Under the pieces are notes generated by a model. It was not told the DNA's origin and ran no database searches. It saw nothing but the letters and a program-made list of their open reading frames with translations. From Hymenobacter nitidus (GTDB lineage Bacteria > Bacteroidota > Bacteroidia > Cytophagales > Hymenobacteraceae): 64,000 nucleotides of DNA. The position numbers were made by a program, and so were the translations under genes. Location of the stretch: positions 163,853 through 227,852 of the forward strand of contig NZ_JAJADQ010000009.1 of the NCBI RefSeq assembly GCF_020447315.1, given 5' to 3'. Below are positions 33,301 to 41,288 of this stretch, one piece after another; within the stretch, counting starts at the first letter, position 1, and each line of letters begins with the position of its first letter.

Positions 33301-34394
33301 AGTATCTGCAGGGTTAGGTGCACCCGAAACTCTCCTTCGGGTGTGGCCTCGTCTACGGTGAGCGTGTAGCGGCCGGGGTAAAGCAAATCGAGGCGGCGGC
33401 GGGTGTTGACCAGCCCAATGCCGCTGCCTTCGTCGAGGCTGGCGGCTGAGGCAGGGAAGAGCGTGTTGCGCACTTCCAGCTCCAGCACCTGGGCCGAAGG
33501 CTGGCGTACGGCCACCAGAATACGGCTGGGCTGGGTGGCACTCACGCCGTGCTTGAAGGCATTTTCGACGTAGGGCAAGAGCAGCATGGGCGCCACGGGC
33601 ACCTCGCGCACGGGCGCGGGCCACTCCAGCTCCACGCGCACCCGCTCGGTGAGGCGCAGCTTCATCAGCGTCACGTAGTCCTGCACGAAGGCCAACTCCT
33701 TGCTTAGCTGCGTGGTTTCGACCGTGGTTTCGTAAAGCACGTAGCGCATCATGCGCGAGAGGGTATGGATGGCCTGCTGGGCGGCGCCGGTGTCAAGCAC
33801 CGTCAGGGCGTAGATGTTGTTGAGCGTGTTGAAGAAGAAGTGCGGATTGATCTGGGCCTTGAGAAACGACAGCTCGGAATTGACTTTCTGCTGCTCCAGC
33901 TCCTGGCGGCGCTGGGCATCGGCTTGCCACTTCTGCACGGCCGCAATGCTGGTGCTGATGCCCAGCACGAGCAAGGTGGTGAGCAGGCTCATCATATCGA
34001 AGCGGCGCGGGCGGGGCCGGAAGCCTCCCAGCTCGTTACGGAGTCCACCGCCGCTGCCCCGCGGCCGGAAGTTCTGCTCCATCAGCTGCTGCAGGTTCAG
34101 CCACGACTCGACCAACTCGGCCAGCAGCAGTACGGCCGCGGCGGTGCCCAGAATAGCCAGCACAAACCAGCCCACGTGCCCGCGCAGCAGCAGGCGCGGC
34201 ACGCTGATATGGGCCGTCAGGTAAAAGGCGGCAATCCAGAGCCCGAATACCACGGCCTGTTTCACCCAGAACTGGGGCGGCAGGGAAAACCGGCCCAGCA
34301 CGGGGTTGAGCAACAGCAGGCTCAGGCCAAAGAGCCCCCACATCAGCACATGAATCAGCGGCGTCAGGTAGCGCCGAATCGGAAAAGCAGCCAT
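33297..34394 (-). CDS. LytS/YehU-type sensor histidine kinase
   Basis: A 365-aa membrane kinase: four hydrophobic segments in the first 155 residues, then a His_kinase domain with the H-box (LKAQINPHFFFNTLNNIYAL), an N-box (LLPYVENAFKHG) and a G-box (GSGIGLVNTRRRL). It should autophosphorylate and pass phosphate to the LytTR regulator. The signal sensed is unknown. Start at the ATG 34394 fits the membrane domain start; the frame extends upstream but without support. No sensor domain other than the membrane region is present. Confidence 0.93.
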   Translation of the reverse strand: MAAFPIRRYLTPLIHVLMWGLFGLSLLLLNPVLGRFSLPPQFWVKQAVVFGLWIAAFYLTAHISVPRLLLRGHVGWFVLAILGTAAAVLLLAELVESWLNLQQLMEQNFRPRGSGGGLRNELGGFRPRPRRFDMMSLLTTLLVLGISTSIAAVQKWQADAQRRQELEQQKVNSELSFLKAQINPHFFFNTLNNIYALTVLDTGAAQQAIHTLSRMMRYVLYETTVETTQLSKELAFVQDYVTLMKLRLTERVRVELEWPAPVREVPVAPMLLLPYVENAFKHGVSATQPSRILVAVRQPSAQVLELEVRNTLFPASAASLDEGSGIGLVNTRRRLDLLYPGRYTLTVDEATPEGEFRVHLTLQIL

Positions 34395-34549
34395 TGGCAG
34401 AATAAGAAAGCTAAACCTAGCACAATGCCGGGCCTTTTTTTCCCGCAATGAACCGGCGGTGGCATTGTCTCGACCGGCCTGCCGCTTTCATCGACCGGCA
34501 GCCCGCCGCGCCGGTTGCCAGCATTAGGCGTCGTCGTAGGGCGGCCTTT

Positions 34550-34939
34550 CTAGCGGACGGAGCGGCTGGTACGCAGCCCGTCCAGGCTCCAGATACCCGG
34601 CCCGTGGGCGGCAATAAACAGGAAGATAAAGCAGAACAGCACCGCCGGCTCGCCCTGGTTTTCTATCGGCAGCGGGCCTTTCGGGAAGTGCGCCATGAAG
34701 AAGGCCACCGCCATCTGGCCGCTGGCCAGAAAGGCCGCCACGCGGGTAAAAAGGCCCACGGCAATGAGCAGGCCGCCGACCAGTTCGATAATACCCGCCA
34801 CACCCATCAGGGACGCAACAGGTACGGTAGAACCGTCGCCGGGAAAGCCCAGCAGCTTTTGGCTGCCGTGCATGGCAAACAGCACGCCGGCCACAATGCG
34901 TAGCAGGGCAAAAGCATAGGAGGCGTAGGAGGCATTCAT
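34550..34939 (-). CDS. DoxX family membrane protein
   Basis: A 129-aa integral membrane protein with four hydrophobic helices and the DoxX signature of small membrane oxidoreductase-like proteins (ALLRIVAGVLFAMHGSQKLLGF, PVASLMGVAGIIELVGG). Members form redox or thiosulfate-linked membrane complexes in some organisms, but most are uncharacterised. It is flanked by the histidine kinase gene and an outer-membrane barrel gene, without obvious functional link. Confidence 0.85.
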   Translation of the reverse strand: MNASYASYAFALLRIVAGVLFAMHGSQKLLGFPGDGSTVPVASLMGVAGIIELVGGLLIAVGLFTRVAAFLASGQMAVAFFMAHFPKGPLPIENQGEPAVLFCFIFLFIAAHGPGIWSLDGLRTSRSVR

Positions 34940-35017
34940 GGCACGAGAAAGTGTGGTGAAGTCTTTCTACGGGGCCGTTACGCCTTCAGGCTGATATCGG
35001 AGCTGCCAACCAACTGC

Positions 35018-36172
35018 TTAAAACGCCTCCCCGATGCTGAAATAGAAGCCCGACGAACCGTCGCGGCCGAAGCCGTAGTCGAAGCGGATGTTGAGCCGGT
35101 CGCGGCGGTTGTACTTAAAGCGGATGCCGGCCCCGCCGGTGGCCTTCAGCTCGTTGCGGGCCAGGTCGCCCAGTGTGTTGCCCACCTGCCCCAGGCTGCC
35201 GAACACCACGCCGTTGAAGCGCCAGAATAGCGGGCGGCGCAGCTCGGTCTGCAGGGCCAGCAGCTGCCGGTCGCGGTAGCGCCCGTCGTAGTAGCCGCGC
35301 AGAATTTTTTCCCCGCCCAGGTTGGCCAGCTCCCGGAAGGGCACCCGGCCGCTGTGAAACTGGCCCAGCAGCTGGGCAGCCAGAATGGTTTTGCCGGTCG
35401 TGCTCAGGGGCTGAAAGTGGCGGGCGTCGAGCAGAAAGCGGCTGAAGCGGTAGTCGCTGCCCAGGGCCGAGACGTGGAACAGCGACGAGAGCTCCAGGTA
35501 GTTGCCCCGAAACGTGCTTAGGATATTGTCGCGGCCGTCGTAGAGCAGCGAAGGACCCAGGCCCGAGGTGAGGGTGTTCTGCCGATACTCCCGCTCGGGG
35601 CGCTGCAACAGCAGGCTGGGCCGCTCCTGGGGCGTGCCGTCGGCAATGTCTTGGTTTACCCGCACGTCGCGCAGATTGACCAGCCGGTACTGCAGGCCCG
35701 CGAAGAGGTTACGCCGCACCTGCCGCAGCACCCGCTGATTGTAAATCAGAACTTTATACTCGATAACCGACTTATCGTCGCGGCTGGTATTGGGCCCGAA
35801 GCCGTAGTAGTTGATGGGAAACTTGTAGTAGTAGCTCAGCTCGCCCGACACCAGGAACTGCTCCCCGGCCGTGAAGATGTTGTGGTTCAGCTGCACCAGG
35901 CTCTGGTTGTTCTGGGTGCGCCAGGCCAGCAGCCGTGCATTCGACTTGCGCACCGACGTATCGGAGCCGAAGCGCCACACCGGCAGCATCGTCAGGCCGT
36001 AGCCCACCCCGGTTTCGGGCTGCGAAAACACAATCGGGAAGGGCAGAAAGCTGGGCTTATCCTTTTTTAGGGGCTTGGCGGCGGTAGAATCGGGAGCAGA
36101 TGAGGCGGTGGTTTGCGCGTAAGCGCGCGGCGCCAGGATGCAGCCCAGCAACAGAAGGTAAAGTAGGCGCAT
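35018..36172 (-). CDS. BamA/TamA-like outer-membrane barrel protein, copy 1
   Basis: A 384-aa protein: signal peptide (cleavage near AYAQ) and a C-terminal 16-strand-like barrel related to the BamA/TamA (Omp85, D15) family, but with no room for POTRA domains (only about 40 residues before the barrel). Typical features are GVGYGLTMLPVWRFG early and a C-terminal barrel strand GFYFSIGEAF. It shares plan and many peptides with the neighbouring gene at 36319. Function is unknown; possibly a patatin-like-associated or lipid-related Omp85 barrel. The start ATG at 36172 follows a promoter (36213-36244). Confidence 0.8.
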   Translation of the reverse strand: MRLLYLLLLGCILAPRAYAQTTASSAPDSTAAKPLKKDKPSFLPFPIVFSQPETGVGYGLTMLPVWRFGSDTSVRKSNARLLAWRTQNNQSLVQLNHNIFTAGEQFLVSGELSYYYKFPINYYGFGPNTSRDDKSVIEYKVLIYNQRVLRQVRRNLFAGLQYRLVNLRDVRVNQDIADGTPQERPSLLLQRPEREYRQNTLTSGLGPSLLYDGRDNILSTFRGNYLELSSLFHVSALGSDYRFSRFLLDARHFQPLSTTGKTILAAQLLGQFHSGRVPFRELANLGGEKILRGYYDGRYRDRQLLALQTELRRPLFWRFNGVVFGSLGQVGNTLGDLARNELKATGGAGIRFKYNRRDRLNIRFDYGFGRDGSSGFYFSIGEAF

Positions 36173-36212
36173 AAGGAAAATCAGGGCGGTGGGCTTGTCG
36201 CCAAATAAGCAA

Positions 36213-36244
36213 CAAAATACCCCATACTTCCTACGTCCCAAAAA
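36213..36244 (-). promoter_or_regulatory. Promoter of barrel protein copy 1
   Basis: On the minus strand TTTTTG (36239-36244) and TATTTTG (36213-36219) are separated by 19 nt, fitting the Bacteroidota -33/-7 pattern with one missing base in the -7 box. The ATG is about 40 nt downstream. Confidence 0.45.
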
Positions 36245-36300
36245 CTTCGCCGGCTCCGCCTCCCGGGCTTTGCAGCGCAGGAAGACGGAGCCGACGAAAG
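36240..36300 (-). terminator. Terminator after barrel protein copy 2
   Basis: A stem of about 14 bp (CTTCGcCGGCTCCG at 36245-36258 with its partner at 36285-36300, one or two mismatches) is followed by T residues on the minus strand. It overlaps the -33 region of the next gene's promoter. Confidence 0.6.
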
Positions 36301-36318
36301 GTTAAAACCTGCGGGATG

Positions 36319-37521
36319 CTAGAACGCCTCGCCTACCGCGAAGTAGATGCTGGGTGGGGTATTGGTGCCGCCGGCGTAATCGAGCCGGATGTTGAGCCGG
36401 TCGCGGCGGTTGAAGCGGAAGCGCAGGCCCGCGCCCCCGGCCAGCTTGGTGTCGCGCAGGCTGTATTCGCCCACTTTATCACCCACCTGCCCGGCCCCCA
36501 GGAAGGCGGCCCCGTCGATGCGCCAGAACAGGCGCTGACGGATTTCGGCCTGCGTGGTCATCATCTGGCGGCCCCGGAAACGGGATTCGTAGAGGCCGCG
36601 CATCAGGCCGGAGTTGTTGTAGAGCGAGCCACCGATGTTGGCGCCCAGGCTACCCAGTTCCCGGAACGGTACGCTGCCGGCGTGAAACTGCCCAAGGTAT
36701 TGCAGGGCCAGAATAGTATTGGTGGAACCCAGCAGCGGCCGGAAGTAGCGCAAATCCAGCTGGTAGCGCTGAAACTTGTAGTCGCTGCCCAGGCCCTTGC
36801 CCATAAACAGCGCGTGCGCATCCAGATACACGCCGCGATAGGTAGCCAGCACATTGTCGCGGCCTTCGTAGAGCAGCGAGGGGCCCACGCCCGACACGAT
36901 GCCGCCCTTCTGATCCTGCTGGGGCAGCTCGCGCAGCAGGCTCGGGCGCGTTTCACTGATATCCTCGACCACCCGCACATTGGTCGTGTTGGTGAGGCGG
37001 TAGCGCACCCCGCCGTAGAGGTTGTGGGCCGTAATACGCGGCATTATCTTCTCATCGAACACGAACAGCTTGTAGCCGATGGTCGACTCGTCGCTCTTCT
37101 TGGTGTCGTTGCCCAGCCCGTAGTAGAAAAAGGTGAGGTCGTACTGGCTCAGCTCACCGGCCAGGTAGAACTTTTCATCGGGCGTAAAAATCGTGTGGGT
37201 CAGCTGCAGGGTACTCTGCTTTTTCTGGGTGTACCAGGCAATCAGGCGGGCATTGGACTTGCGCACCGTGGTATCCTGGCCGAAGCGCCACACCGGCAGA
37301 ATGGCGGCCCCGTAGCCGAACCCGGTTTCCTGCTGGTAAAACAGCACCGGCACCGGAATAAAGTTGGGCTTATCTTCTTTGCTGGTCACGGCGGGGGCCA
37401 GCGTGGCCCCCACGGCGGCCGGGGTTTCGGGCAGGGCTATATCAGGAATAACAGGCGCGGTTTGGGCGCGGGCGGTGCTGGCCAGCAGCAGGAAGGCCAG
37501 CACAGAGTACAGGAAACGCAT
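36319..37521 (-). CDS. BamA/TamA-like outer-membrane barrel protein, copy 2
   Basis: A 400-aa paralogue of the preceding barrel: signal peptide (cleavage near ARAQ), then an Omp85-like barrel with GFGYGAAILPVWRFG at the start, SGVGPSLLYEGRDN in the middle, LGRFHAGSVPFRELG-like strand (QFHAGSVPFREL) and a terminal SIYFAVGEAF strand. No POTRA domains. The two copies are in tandem on the same strand with separate promoters and terminators, which suggests duplication followed by independent regulation rather than one complex. Confidence 0.8.
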   Translation of the reverse strand: MRFLYSVLAFLLLASTARAQTAPVIPDIALPETPAAVGATLAPAVTSKEDKPNFIPVPVLFYQQETGFGYGAAILPVWRFGQDTTVRKSNARLIAWYTQKKQSTLQLTHTIFTPDEKFYLAGELSQYDLTFFYYGLGNDTKKSDESTIGYKLFVFDEKIMPRITAHNLYGGVRYRLTNTTNVRVVEDISETRPSLLRELPQQDQKGGIVSGVGPSLLYEGRDNVLATYRGVYLDAHALFMGKGLGSDYKFQRYQLDLRYFRPLLGSTNTILALQYLGQFHAGSVPFRELGSLGANIGGSLYNNSGLMRGLYESRFRGRQMMTTQAEIRQRLFWRIDGAAFLGAGQVGDKVGEYSLRDTKLAGGAGLRFRFNRRDRLNIRLDYAGGTNTPPSIYFAVGEAF

Positions 37522-37545
37522 AGGATAGAGTTGGGCAGAAACAGA

Positions 37546-37577
37546 AAAAACGCAGCTGAACCTTATAGTTCAGCTGC
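37546..37577 (-). terminator. Terminator after the UbiA gene
   Basis: A 10-bp perfect stem GCAGCTGAAC (37552-37561 with 37568-37577) with a 6-nt loop, followed on the minus strand by six T residues. It separates the UbiA gene from barrel copy 2. Confidence 0.8.
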
Positions 37578-37613
37578 TCTTTCTTTCCTAACGCAAGGCT
37601 CTGCCCTACGGTT

Positions 37614-38528
37614 TTAGCCCCAGGCCGCCAGAATCATGGATAGTACGCCAGCCAGCATAATCCACTTGCACCAGGCACTGAGGCGGGCAAAGTCGCGGCG
37701 CCGATCGGCACGGGCCAGGTAGCGGGCCAGCACCAGGCTGGGCAGCAGCACCGTGAGCACCAGCCAGCCTCCCAGGGCCCGGTGCCCGTCCTGCCAGCTT
37801 TGCAAGGCGCCGCCAGCCACTAGCACCACTAGGTTCAGCAGGAAAAATCCGATGGCCCACTTAGTGCGGACTACGCCCCACACAATGGGCAGGGTGCGGC
37901 AGTCGTGCTCGGCGTCGCCGCGCATGTCTTCCACGTCCTTCACGATTTCGCGCACCACCGTCAGCAGGAAAGCCGCCAGCGCGTACACCCACACCGTGGT
38001 TTGGCCGGTGCGCAGCTGCAGTTCGGGCAACAAGACCAGCGCGGCCGTGAGCAGGGCAATGCTCAGGTTGCCCACCAGAGCCAGGCGCTTGAAGCGGGCC
38101 GAGTAGCCCCACAGCAGCAGCGCCGAGCCCAGGTTGACGGCCCCCAGCACCGGCGACAATGCCCCGGCCAGCACCACGCCCACCCCCGACAATACCAGGT
38201 GTGCCAGCATGGCGTGCCGCCGGTTTATCACGCGGCCCACCACCAAGCGGTCGGGCCGGTTGATGACGTCAATCTTGACGTCGTAGTAGTCGTTGATGAT
38301 ATAGCCCGCGGCGGCAATGCACAGGGCGGCCACGGCCAGCAGCACAAACCGGCCGGAAAGCAGGGCTACCCAGGGGGCCTCGGGCCGCAGCAGGCCGCTT
38401 TGTACCAGGGCTAGGGTCAGGGCCATGATGAGCAGGTTGGGAAAGCGGATCAGGCGCAGCACCGACGCCCAGCCCCCCGACCCGGCCGAGGCCGCCGTAC
38501 TCTGCCTGGAAGATGAAGAATGTGCCAT
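37614..38528 (-). CDS. UbiA-family prenyltransferase (GGGP geranylgeranyltransferase-like)
   Basis: A 304-aa polytopic membrane enzyme (about eight to nine helices). The first Asp-rich motif NDYYDVKIDVINRPDR and the second DVEDMRGDAEHD are clear. In Bacteroidota this branch is annotated as geranylgeranylglycerol-phosphate geranylgeranyltransferase-like; menaquinone (MenA) or heme O (CtaB) relatives are less likely given the motif context. The precise substrate is not shown by the sequence. The ATG at 38528 starts a Ser-rich leader before the first helix. Confidence 0.83.
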   Translation of the reverse strand: MAHSSSSRQSTAASAGSGGWASVLRLIRFPNLLIMALTLALVQSGLLRPEAPWVALLSGRFVLLAVAALCIAAAGYIINDYYDVKIDVINRPDRLVVGRVINRRHAMLAHLVLSGVGVVLAGALSPVLGAVNLGSALLLWGYSARFKRLALVGNLSIALLTAALVLLPELQLRTGQTTVWVYALAAFLLTVVREIVKDVEDMRGDAEHDCRTLPIVWGVVRTKWAIGFFLLNLVVLVAGGALQSWQDGHRALGGWLVLTVLLPSLVLARYLARADRRRDFARLSAWCKWIMLAGVLSMILAAWG

Positions 38529-38599
38529 ATACGTACCTAAAGCTAGCCTCCCCGAACCACTCATTCCCCGCGCCCGGGCCGGCCTGCGGGCCCAAGCGC

Positions 38600-38633
38600 A
38601 AAAAGAAAGCCTCTCCTACTGGAGAGGCTTTCT
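38600..38633 (-). terminator. Terminator after cspA-like gene
   Basis: A 13-bp perfect stem (38604-38616 with 38621-38633), 4-nt loop, followed by T residues on the minus strand, just beyond the cold-shock gene stop. Confidence 0.8.
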
Positions 38634-38664
38634 GAAAAGCAAAAAACCTATTCAGGCTAACAGC

Positions 38665-38859
38665 CTACAGTTTCTTTACATTCACCGCGTTAACACCCTT
38701 GCGGCCTTCCTGCGTTTCAAACTCCACGCGGTCATTCTGTTGGATCTGGCCCCCGTTAAGGCCGGTTACATGAACGAAGAAGTCTTCCTTCGTGCCATCT
38801 TCTGTAATGAAGCCGTAGCCCTTCGACTCATTATAGAATTTTACGGTTCCTGTTTTCAT
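38665..38859 (-). CDS. Cold-shock domain protein
   Basis: A 64-aa CspA-type protein: KTGTVKFYNESKGYGFITED with the RNP1 motif (KGYGFI) and RNP2-like DFFVHVTGL. It binds single-stranded nucleic acid as an RNA chaperone. The ATG at 38859 gives a canonical start; the frame extends upstream into a leader that is probably untranslated. The AT-rich region 38860-38982 upstream is likely a long 5' UTR, as is common for cold-shock genes, but no thermosensor structure was established. Confidence 0.95.
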   Translation of the reverse strand: MKTGTVKFYNESKGYGFITEDGTKEDFFVHVTGLNGGQIQQNDRVEFETQEGRKGVNAVNVKKL

Positions 38860-38982
38860 GTAAAAAATGAAATTAATGAATGGATGATTGGGTAAATATA
38901 AAGGGAATTTGGAAAACCACAACCAGGGTTTGGAGCCCCAAATACCAGATATTTACGGCCAATAACCTGGAACAGAAGTTGG

Positions 38983-39489
38983 TTAGTACCAGGTCTTCTG
39001 CGCCTTCATAACGGCCTCTACCAGCTCGCGCACGGCGCCGTGCCCCCCGGGCAAAGCCGCCTTGTAGTTGCAGATTTGCTGCACGTCGGCGGCGGCATCG
39101 GTGGGGCAGGCGGCCACGGCGCAGCGGCGCATCACCTCAATGTCGGGCATGTCGTCGCCCATGTAGGCAATGGTCGCCGGGTCGAGGCGGTAGGTGTTGA
39201 TGTAGTTGTTAAAGATCTTCATCTTGTCGGCCACCCCGAGGTAGATGTCGTGCACGTCCAGCGACTCTAGGCGGCGGCGCACCCCTTCTTCCTCGCGCCC
39301 CGAAATGACAATAACCCGGTAGCCGCGGGCCAGCGCGTGCCGAATGGCATAGCCGTCGCGGATGTGGAAGGCCCGCGCCTGCTCCCCGGAATTGAGAGCC
39401 AGCAGGGTGCCGTCGGTCAGCACGCCGTCGACGTCGAAGATAAAGGCCTTGATGGCGGCCAAATCGGGGCTGGTGCCGTTGCTACTCAT
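38983..39489 (-). CDS. KdsC-type HAD phosphatase
   Basis: A 168-aa HAD superfamily phosphatase. Motif I FIFDVDGVLTDG, motif II VISGR and motif IV YMGDDMPD are all visible. Proteins of this size and motif set are KDO-8-phosphate phosphatase (KdsC), releasing KDO for lipopolysaccharide inner core synthesis. No kdsA or kdsB gene lies next to it. A related HAD phosphatase of other specificity is possible. It is transcribed in the same direction as iscX and cspA but with 40-130 base gaps. Confidence 0.85.
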   Translation of the reverse strand: MSSNGTSPDLAAIKAFIFDVDGVLTDGTLLALNSGEQARAFHIRDGYAIRHALARGYRVIVISGREEEGVRRRLESLDVHDIYLGVADKMKIFNNYINTYRLDPATIAYMGDDMPDIEVMRRCAVAACPTDAAADVQQICNYKAALPGGHGAVRELVEAVMKAQKTWY

Positions 39490-39529
39490 AAATAAACCGC
39501 GAAATAAAGCTGAAAATAGAGGGCGGCGC

Positions 39530-39769
39530 CTAGTTTTGGTTGTCGCGCCATTCGTACACCCATTTGGCCTGAATCTGCTCCAGGTGCCCCTCGTTGGCCT
39601 GCTCGCGGGTACCGACGAAGTTGGGCAGGGTCAGGACCCATTCCAGCAGGTCGGTGAAGCGGATGCGGTAGATTTTCGCTTCGTCAAACTCATTCCCGAA
39701 CTTTTCATAGAGGGCCATAGCAATGTCCTCGTGGTCGTTCCAGTGAATGGGGAGTTCAAAATGAGCCAT
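39530..39769 (-). CDS. iscX: Iron-sulfur assembly protein IscX
   Basis: A 79-aa protein matching IscX (YfhJ): the characteristic WNDHEDIAMALYEKFG start, acidic helical core (NEFDEAKIYRIRFTDLLEWV) and C-terminal WVYEWRDN. IscX binds IscS and iron and modulates Fe-S cluster assembly. The ATG at 39769 gives family length; the frame continues into a Cys/His-rich stretch that overlaps a palindromic repeat. It lies downstream of the ferredoxin gene as in isc operons of other bacteria, though the rest of isc is not present here. Confidence 0.9.
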   Translation of the reverse strand: MAHFELPIHWNDHEDIAMALYEKFGNEFDEAKIYRIRFTDLLEWVLTLPNFVGTREQANEGHLEQIQAKWVYEWRDNQN

Positions 39770-39776
39770 TATGTCG

Positions 39777-39869
39777 AATGTGCTAAATGTGAGGAAATGT
39801 GCCAAATGTGCCAAATACAGCCTGCGGTGCTTTTCGCACATCAGGCACATTTTCACATTCGTACATTAA
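39777..39869. repeat. AATGTG/CACATT palindrome between fdx and iscX
   Basis: Four AATGTG-type units (39777-39812) face four CACATT/CACATC units (39837-39869) in inverted order, so the transcript between fdx and iscX could form an imperfect hairpin with a loop of about 22 nt. It resembles the one-sided CACATT array at 25488-25520. Confidence 0.6.
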
Positions 39870-39873
39870 AAAG

Positions 39874-40203
39874 CTAGTGTCCCAGGAATTCCTGGCGGGG
39901 AATCAGAATCACGATGTCTTCGTTGCCCTGCATCACGCACTGGCAGCCCAGGCGCGAGTTGATGCGCGGATTCACGGCGCGGTCAATGAAATCCTCTTCT
40001 TTGTCGCTGATTTCGGGCAGGTCATTCTCCCCTTTGAGCACATACACGTGGCAGGTGCTGCAGCCGCAGACACCGCCGCAGTTGTGCTGCAACTGAATTC
40101 CATTGTTCAGGGCCACGTCCAGCACCGATTCACCTTCCGCTGCTACGTGCGTCTGGTCGGGCTGGCCGTCTTGAAACTGGAAGGTAATATTAACGGCTTT
40201 CAC
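39874..40203 (-). CDS. fdx: [2Fe-2S] ferredoxin (isc type)
   Basis: A 109-aa adrenodoxin-type ferredoxin: C-x5-C-x2-C ligands (CGGVCGCSTC) and the last Cys in RLGCQC. It should supply electrons for Fe-S cluster assembly. The GTG start at 40203 is chosen because a promoter (40237-40266) lies immediately upstream, inside the possible longer frame beginning at 40239. It precedes iscX by 104 bases, separated by a palindromic repeat. An extra cysteine inside CGGVCGC is unusual but seen in other family members. Confidence 0.9.
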   Translation of the reverse strand: MKAVNITFQFQDGQPDQTHVAAEGESVLDVALNNGIQLQHNCGGVCGCSTCHVYVLKGENDLPEISDKEEDFIDRAVNPRINSRLGCQCVMQGNEDIVILIPRQEFLGH

Positions 40204-40236
40204 GGAGTAGAAACTTGAGCAGGGCAGAATTTGGGG

Positions 40237-40266
40237 CAAAGGTACGCACCCCGGTCCGTAATCAAA
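40237..40266 (-). promoter_or_regulatory. fdx promoter
   Basis: TTTG (40263-40266) and TACCTTTG (40237-40244) are 18 nt apart on the minus strand, one of the best Bacteroidota-type promoters in the window. The -33 box lies over the end of the DUF2520 gene (stop at 40262). Leader to the GTG is about 30 nt. Confidence 0.7.
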
Positions 40267-41095
40267 GCCGCAGAGGCTCCTGCTTGTTTGGCGCGGCCGT
40301 CATCTGCTGGGCCTGAATGCTGGCTGTTAGCTGGTTATAAATCTGCTGCCACCCCGCGTGGGCCTCCAACATACGCTGGTGCCGCTCCAGCGTGGCCGCG
40401 TCGTGGCGCACGGCCGGCCCGGTCTGCGCCGTGAAGGGAGGCTGCGCCAGGGCCTTGTCGACCGTCTCCCGGATCAGGGGGGCGAGCAGCGCAAACGGCA
40501 GGTGCGCCTCCTGCAGCAGCGCGTGCCCGATACCGAACAGATGATTGGTGAAGTTGCAGGCAAACACGGCCGCCACGTGCAGCGTCTGGCGCTGGGGCGT
40601 CGCCACCACTTCCACCACCTGGCTCAGGCTGCGGGCCACCTGCAACAGCACGTCCTGGTCGGCAGCCGTGGTGGCTTCCACGCACATAGGCACCGCCGGC
40701 CAGTCGATGCGGCGGCTGGCGCTGAAGGTCTGCAGCGGATAAAGCACTCCTCCCCGCAGGCTGGCGTAGGGCTCGAACACAGCCAGTGGCAGGGCTCCGG
40801 CCGTGTGTGCCACCAGAGCCGCCGCCGGAAACCGGGCCGAGGCCAGCACCGCCGCCACGGCCCCGTCGGGCACGCAGATGATATAGAGGTCGGCCACGGG
40901 CAGTGCCGTCAGGTCAAGGCTGGTAATGGGTTTGGCCCCGGGCACCTCCGCGGCTACGGCGGCGGCGCCAGCGTGGGTCCGGCTCCAGACGTGCGTCACG
41001 GCGTGGCCCGCCTGCCTCAGGGCCGGGCCGAGGTGCCGGGCTACCTGACCGGCGCCCAGCAGGATAATCTGCCGACAAACAGCGGTTTGGCTCAT
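40262..41095 (-). CDS. Rossmann-fold + DUF2520 domain protein
   Basis: A 277-aa protein: N-terminal NAD(P)-binding Rossmann fold (ILLGAGQVARHLGPAL) resembling ProC/F420-dependent reductases, and a C-terminal DUF2520 helical domain (HVAAVFACNFTNHLFG, AQPPFTAQTGPAVRHD). DUF2520 proteins are conserved in Bacteroidota next to KdsC and UbiA genes; their reaction is not established. A dehydrogenase or pyrroline-reductase-like activity is plausible. It is the first gene in this minus-strand series and has a weak TACTTTTC -7-like box upstream at 41125-41132. Confidence 0.85.
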   Translation of the reverse strand: MSQTAVCRQIILLGAGQVARHLGPALRQAGHAVTHVWSRTHAGAAAVAAEVPGAKPITSLDLTALPVADLYIICVPDGAVAAVLASARFPAAALVAHTAGALPLAVFEPYASLRGGVLYPLQTFSASRRIDWPAVPMCVEATTAADQDVLLQVARSLSQVVEVVATPQRQTLHVAAVFACNFTNHLFGIGHALLQEAHLPFALLAPLIRETVDKALAQPPFTAQTGPAVRHDAATLERHQRMLEAHAGWQQIYNQLTASIQAQQMTAAPNKQEPLRL

Positions 41096-41288
41096 ATTAG
41101 AACACGGTGCATCAGAATTCAGGCGAAAAGTACGCAGGCTGCCCGGCTTTCTTTTTTCCGCTTCTGTTTTTCAAGGGAAATTTTAGCACCTTGTACTCGC
41201 GAAACTGCCGAGCCCGGGGCTAGGCAGCTTTGCTTCAACTTCATCTGTCCCTTTTCAACATCTTTTTTCCTTACCAACCCTTTTCCTT

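Noticed and set aside
32341..34495. 14-mer CCGCTTTCATCGAC on both sides of the two-component genes (32341-32354 and 34482-34495)
   Set aside because: A match of 14 bases in a window of this size is expected by chance several times, and it does not resemble the LytTR operator consensus.
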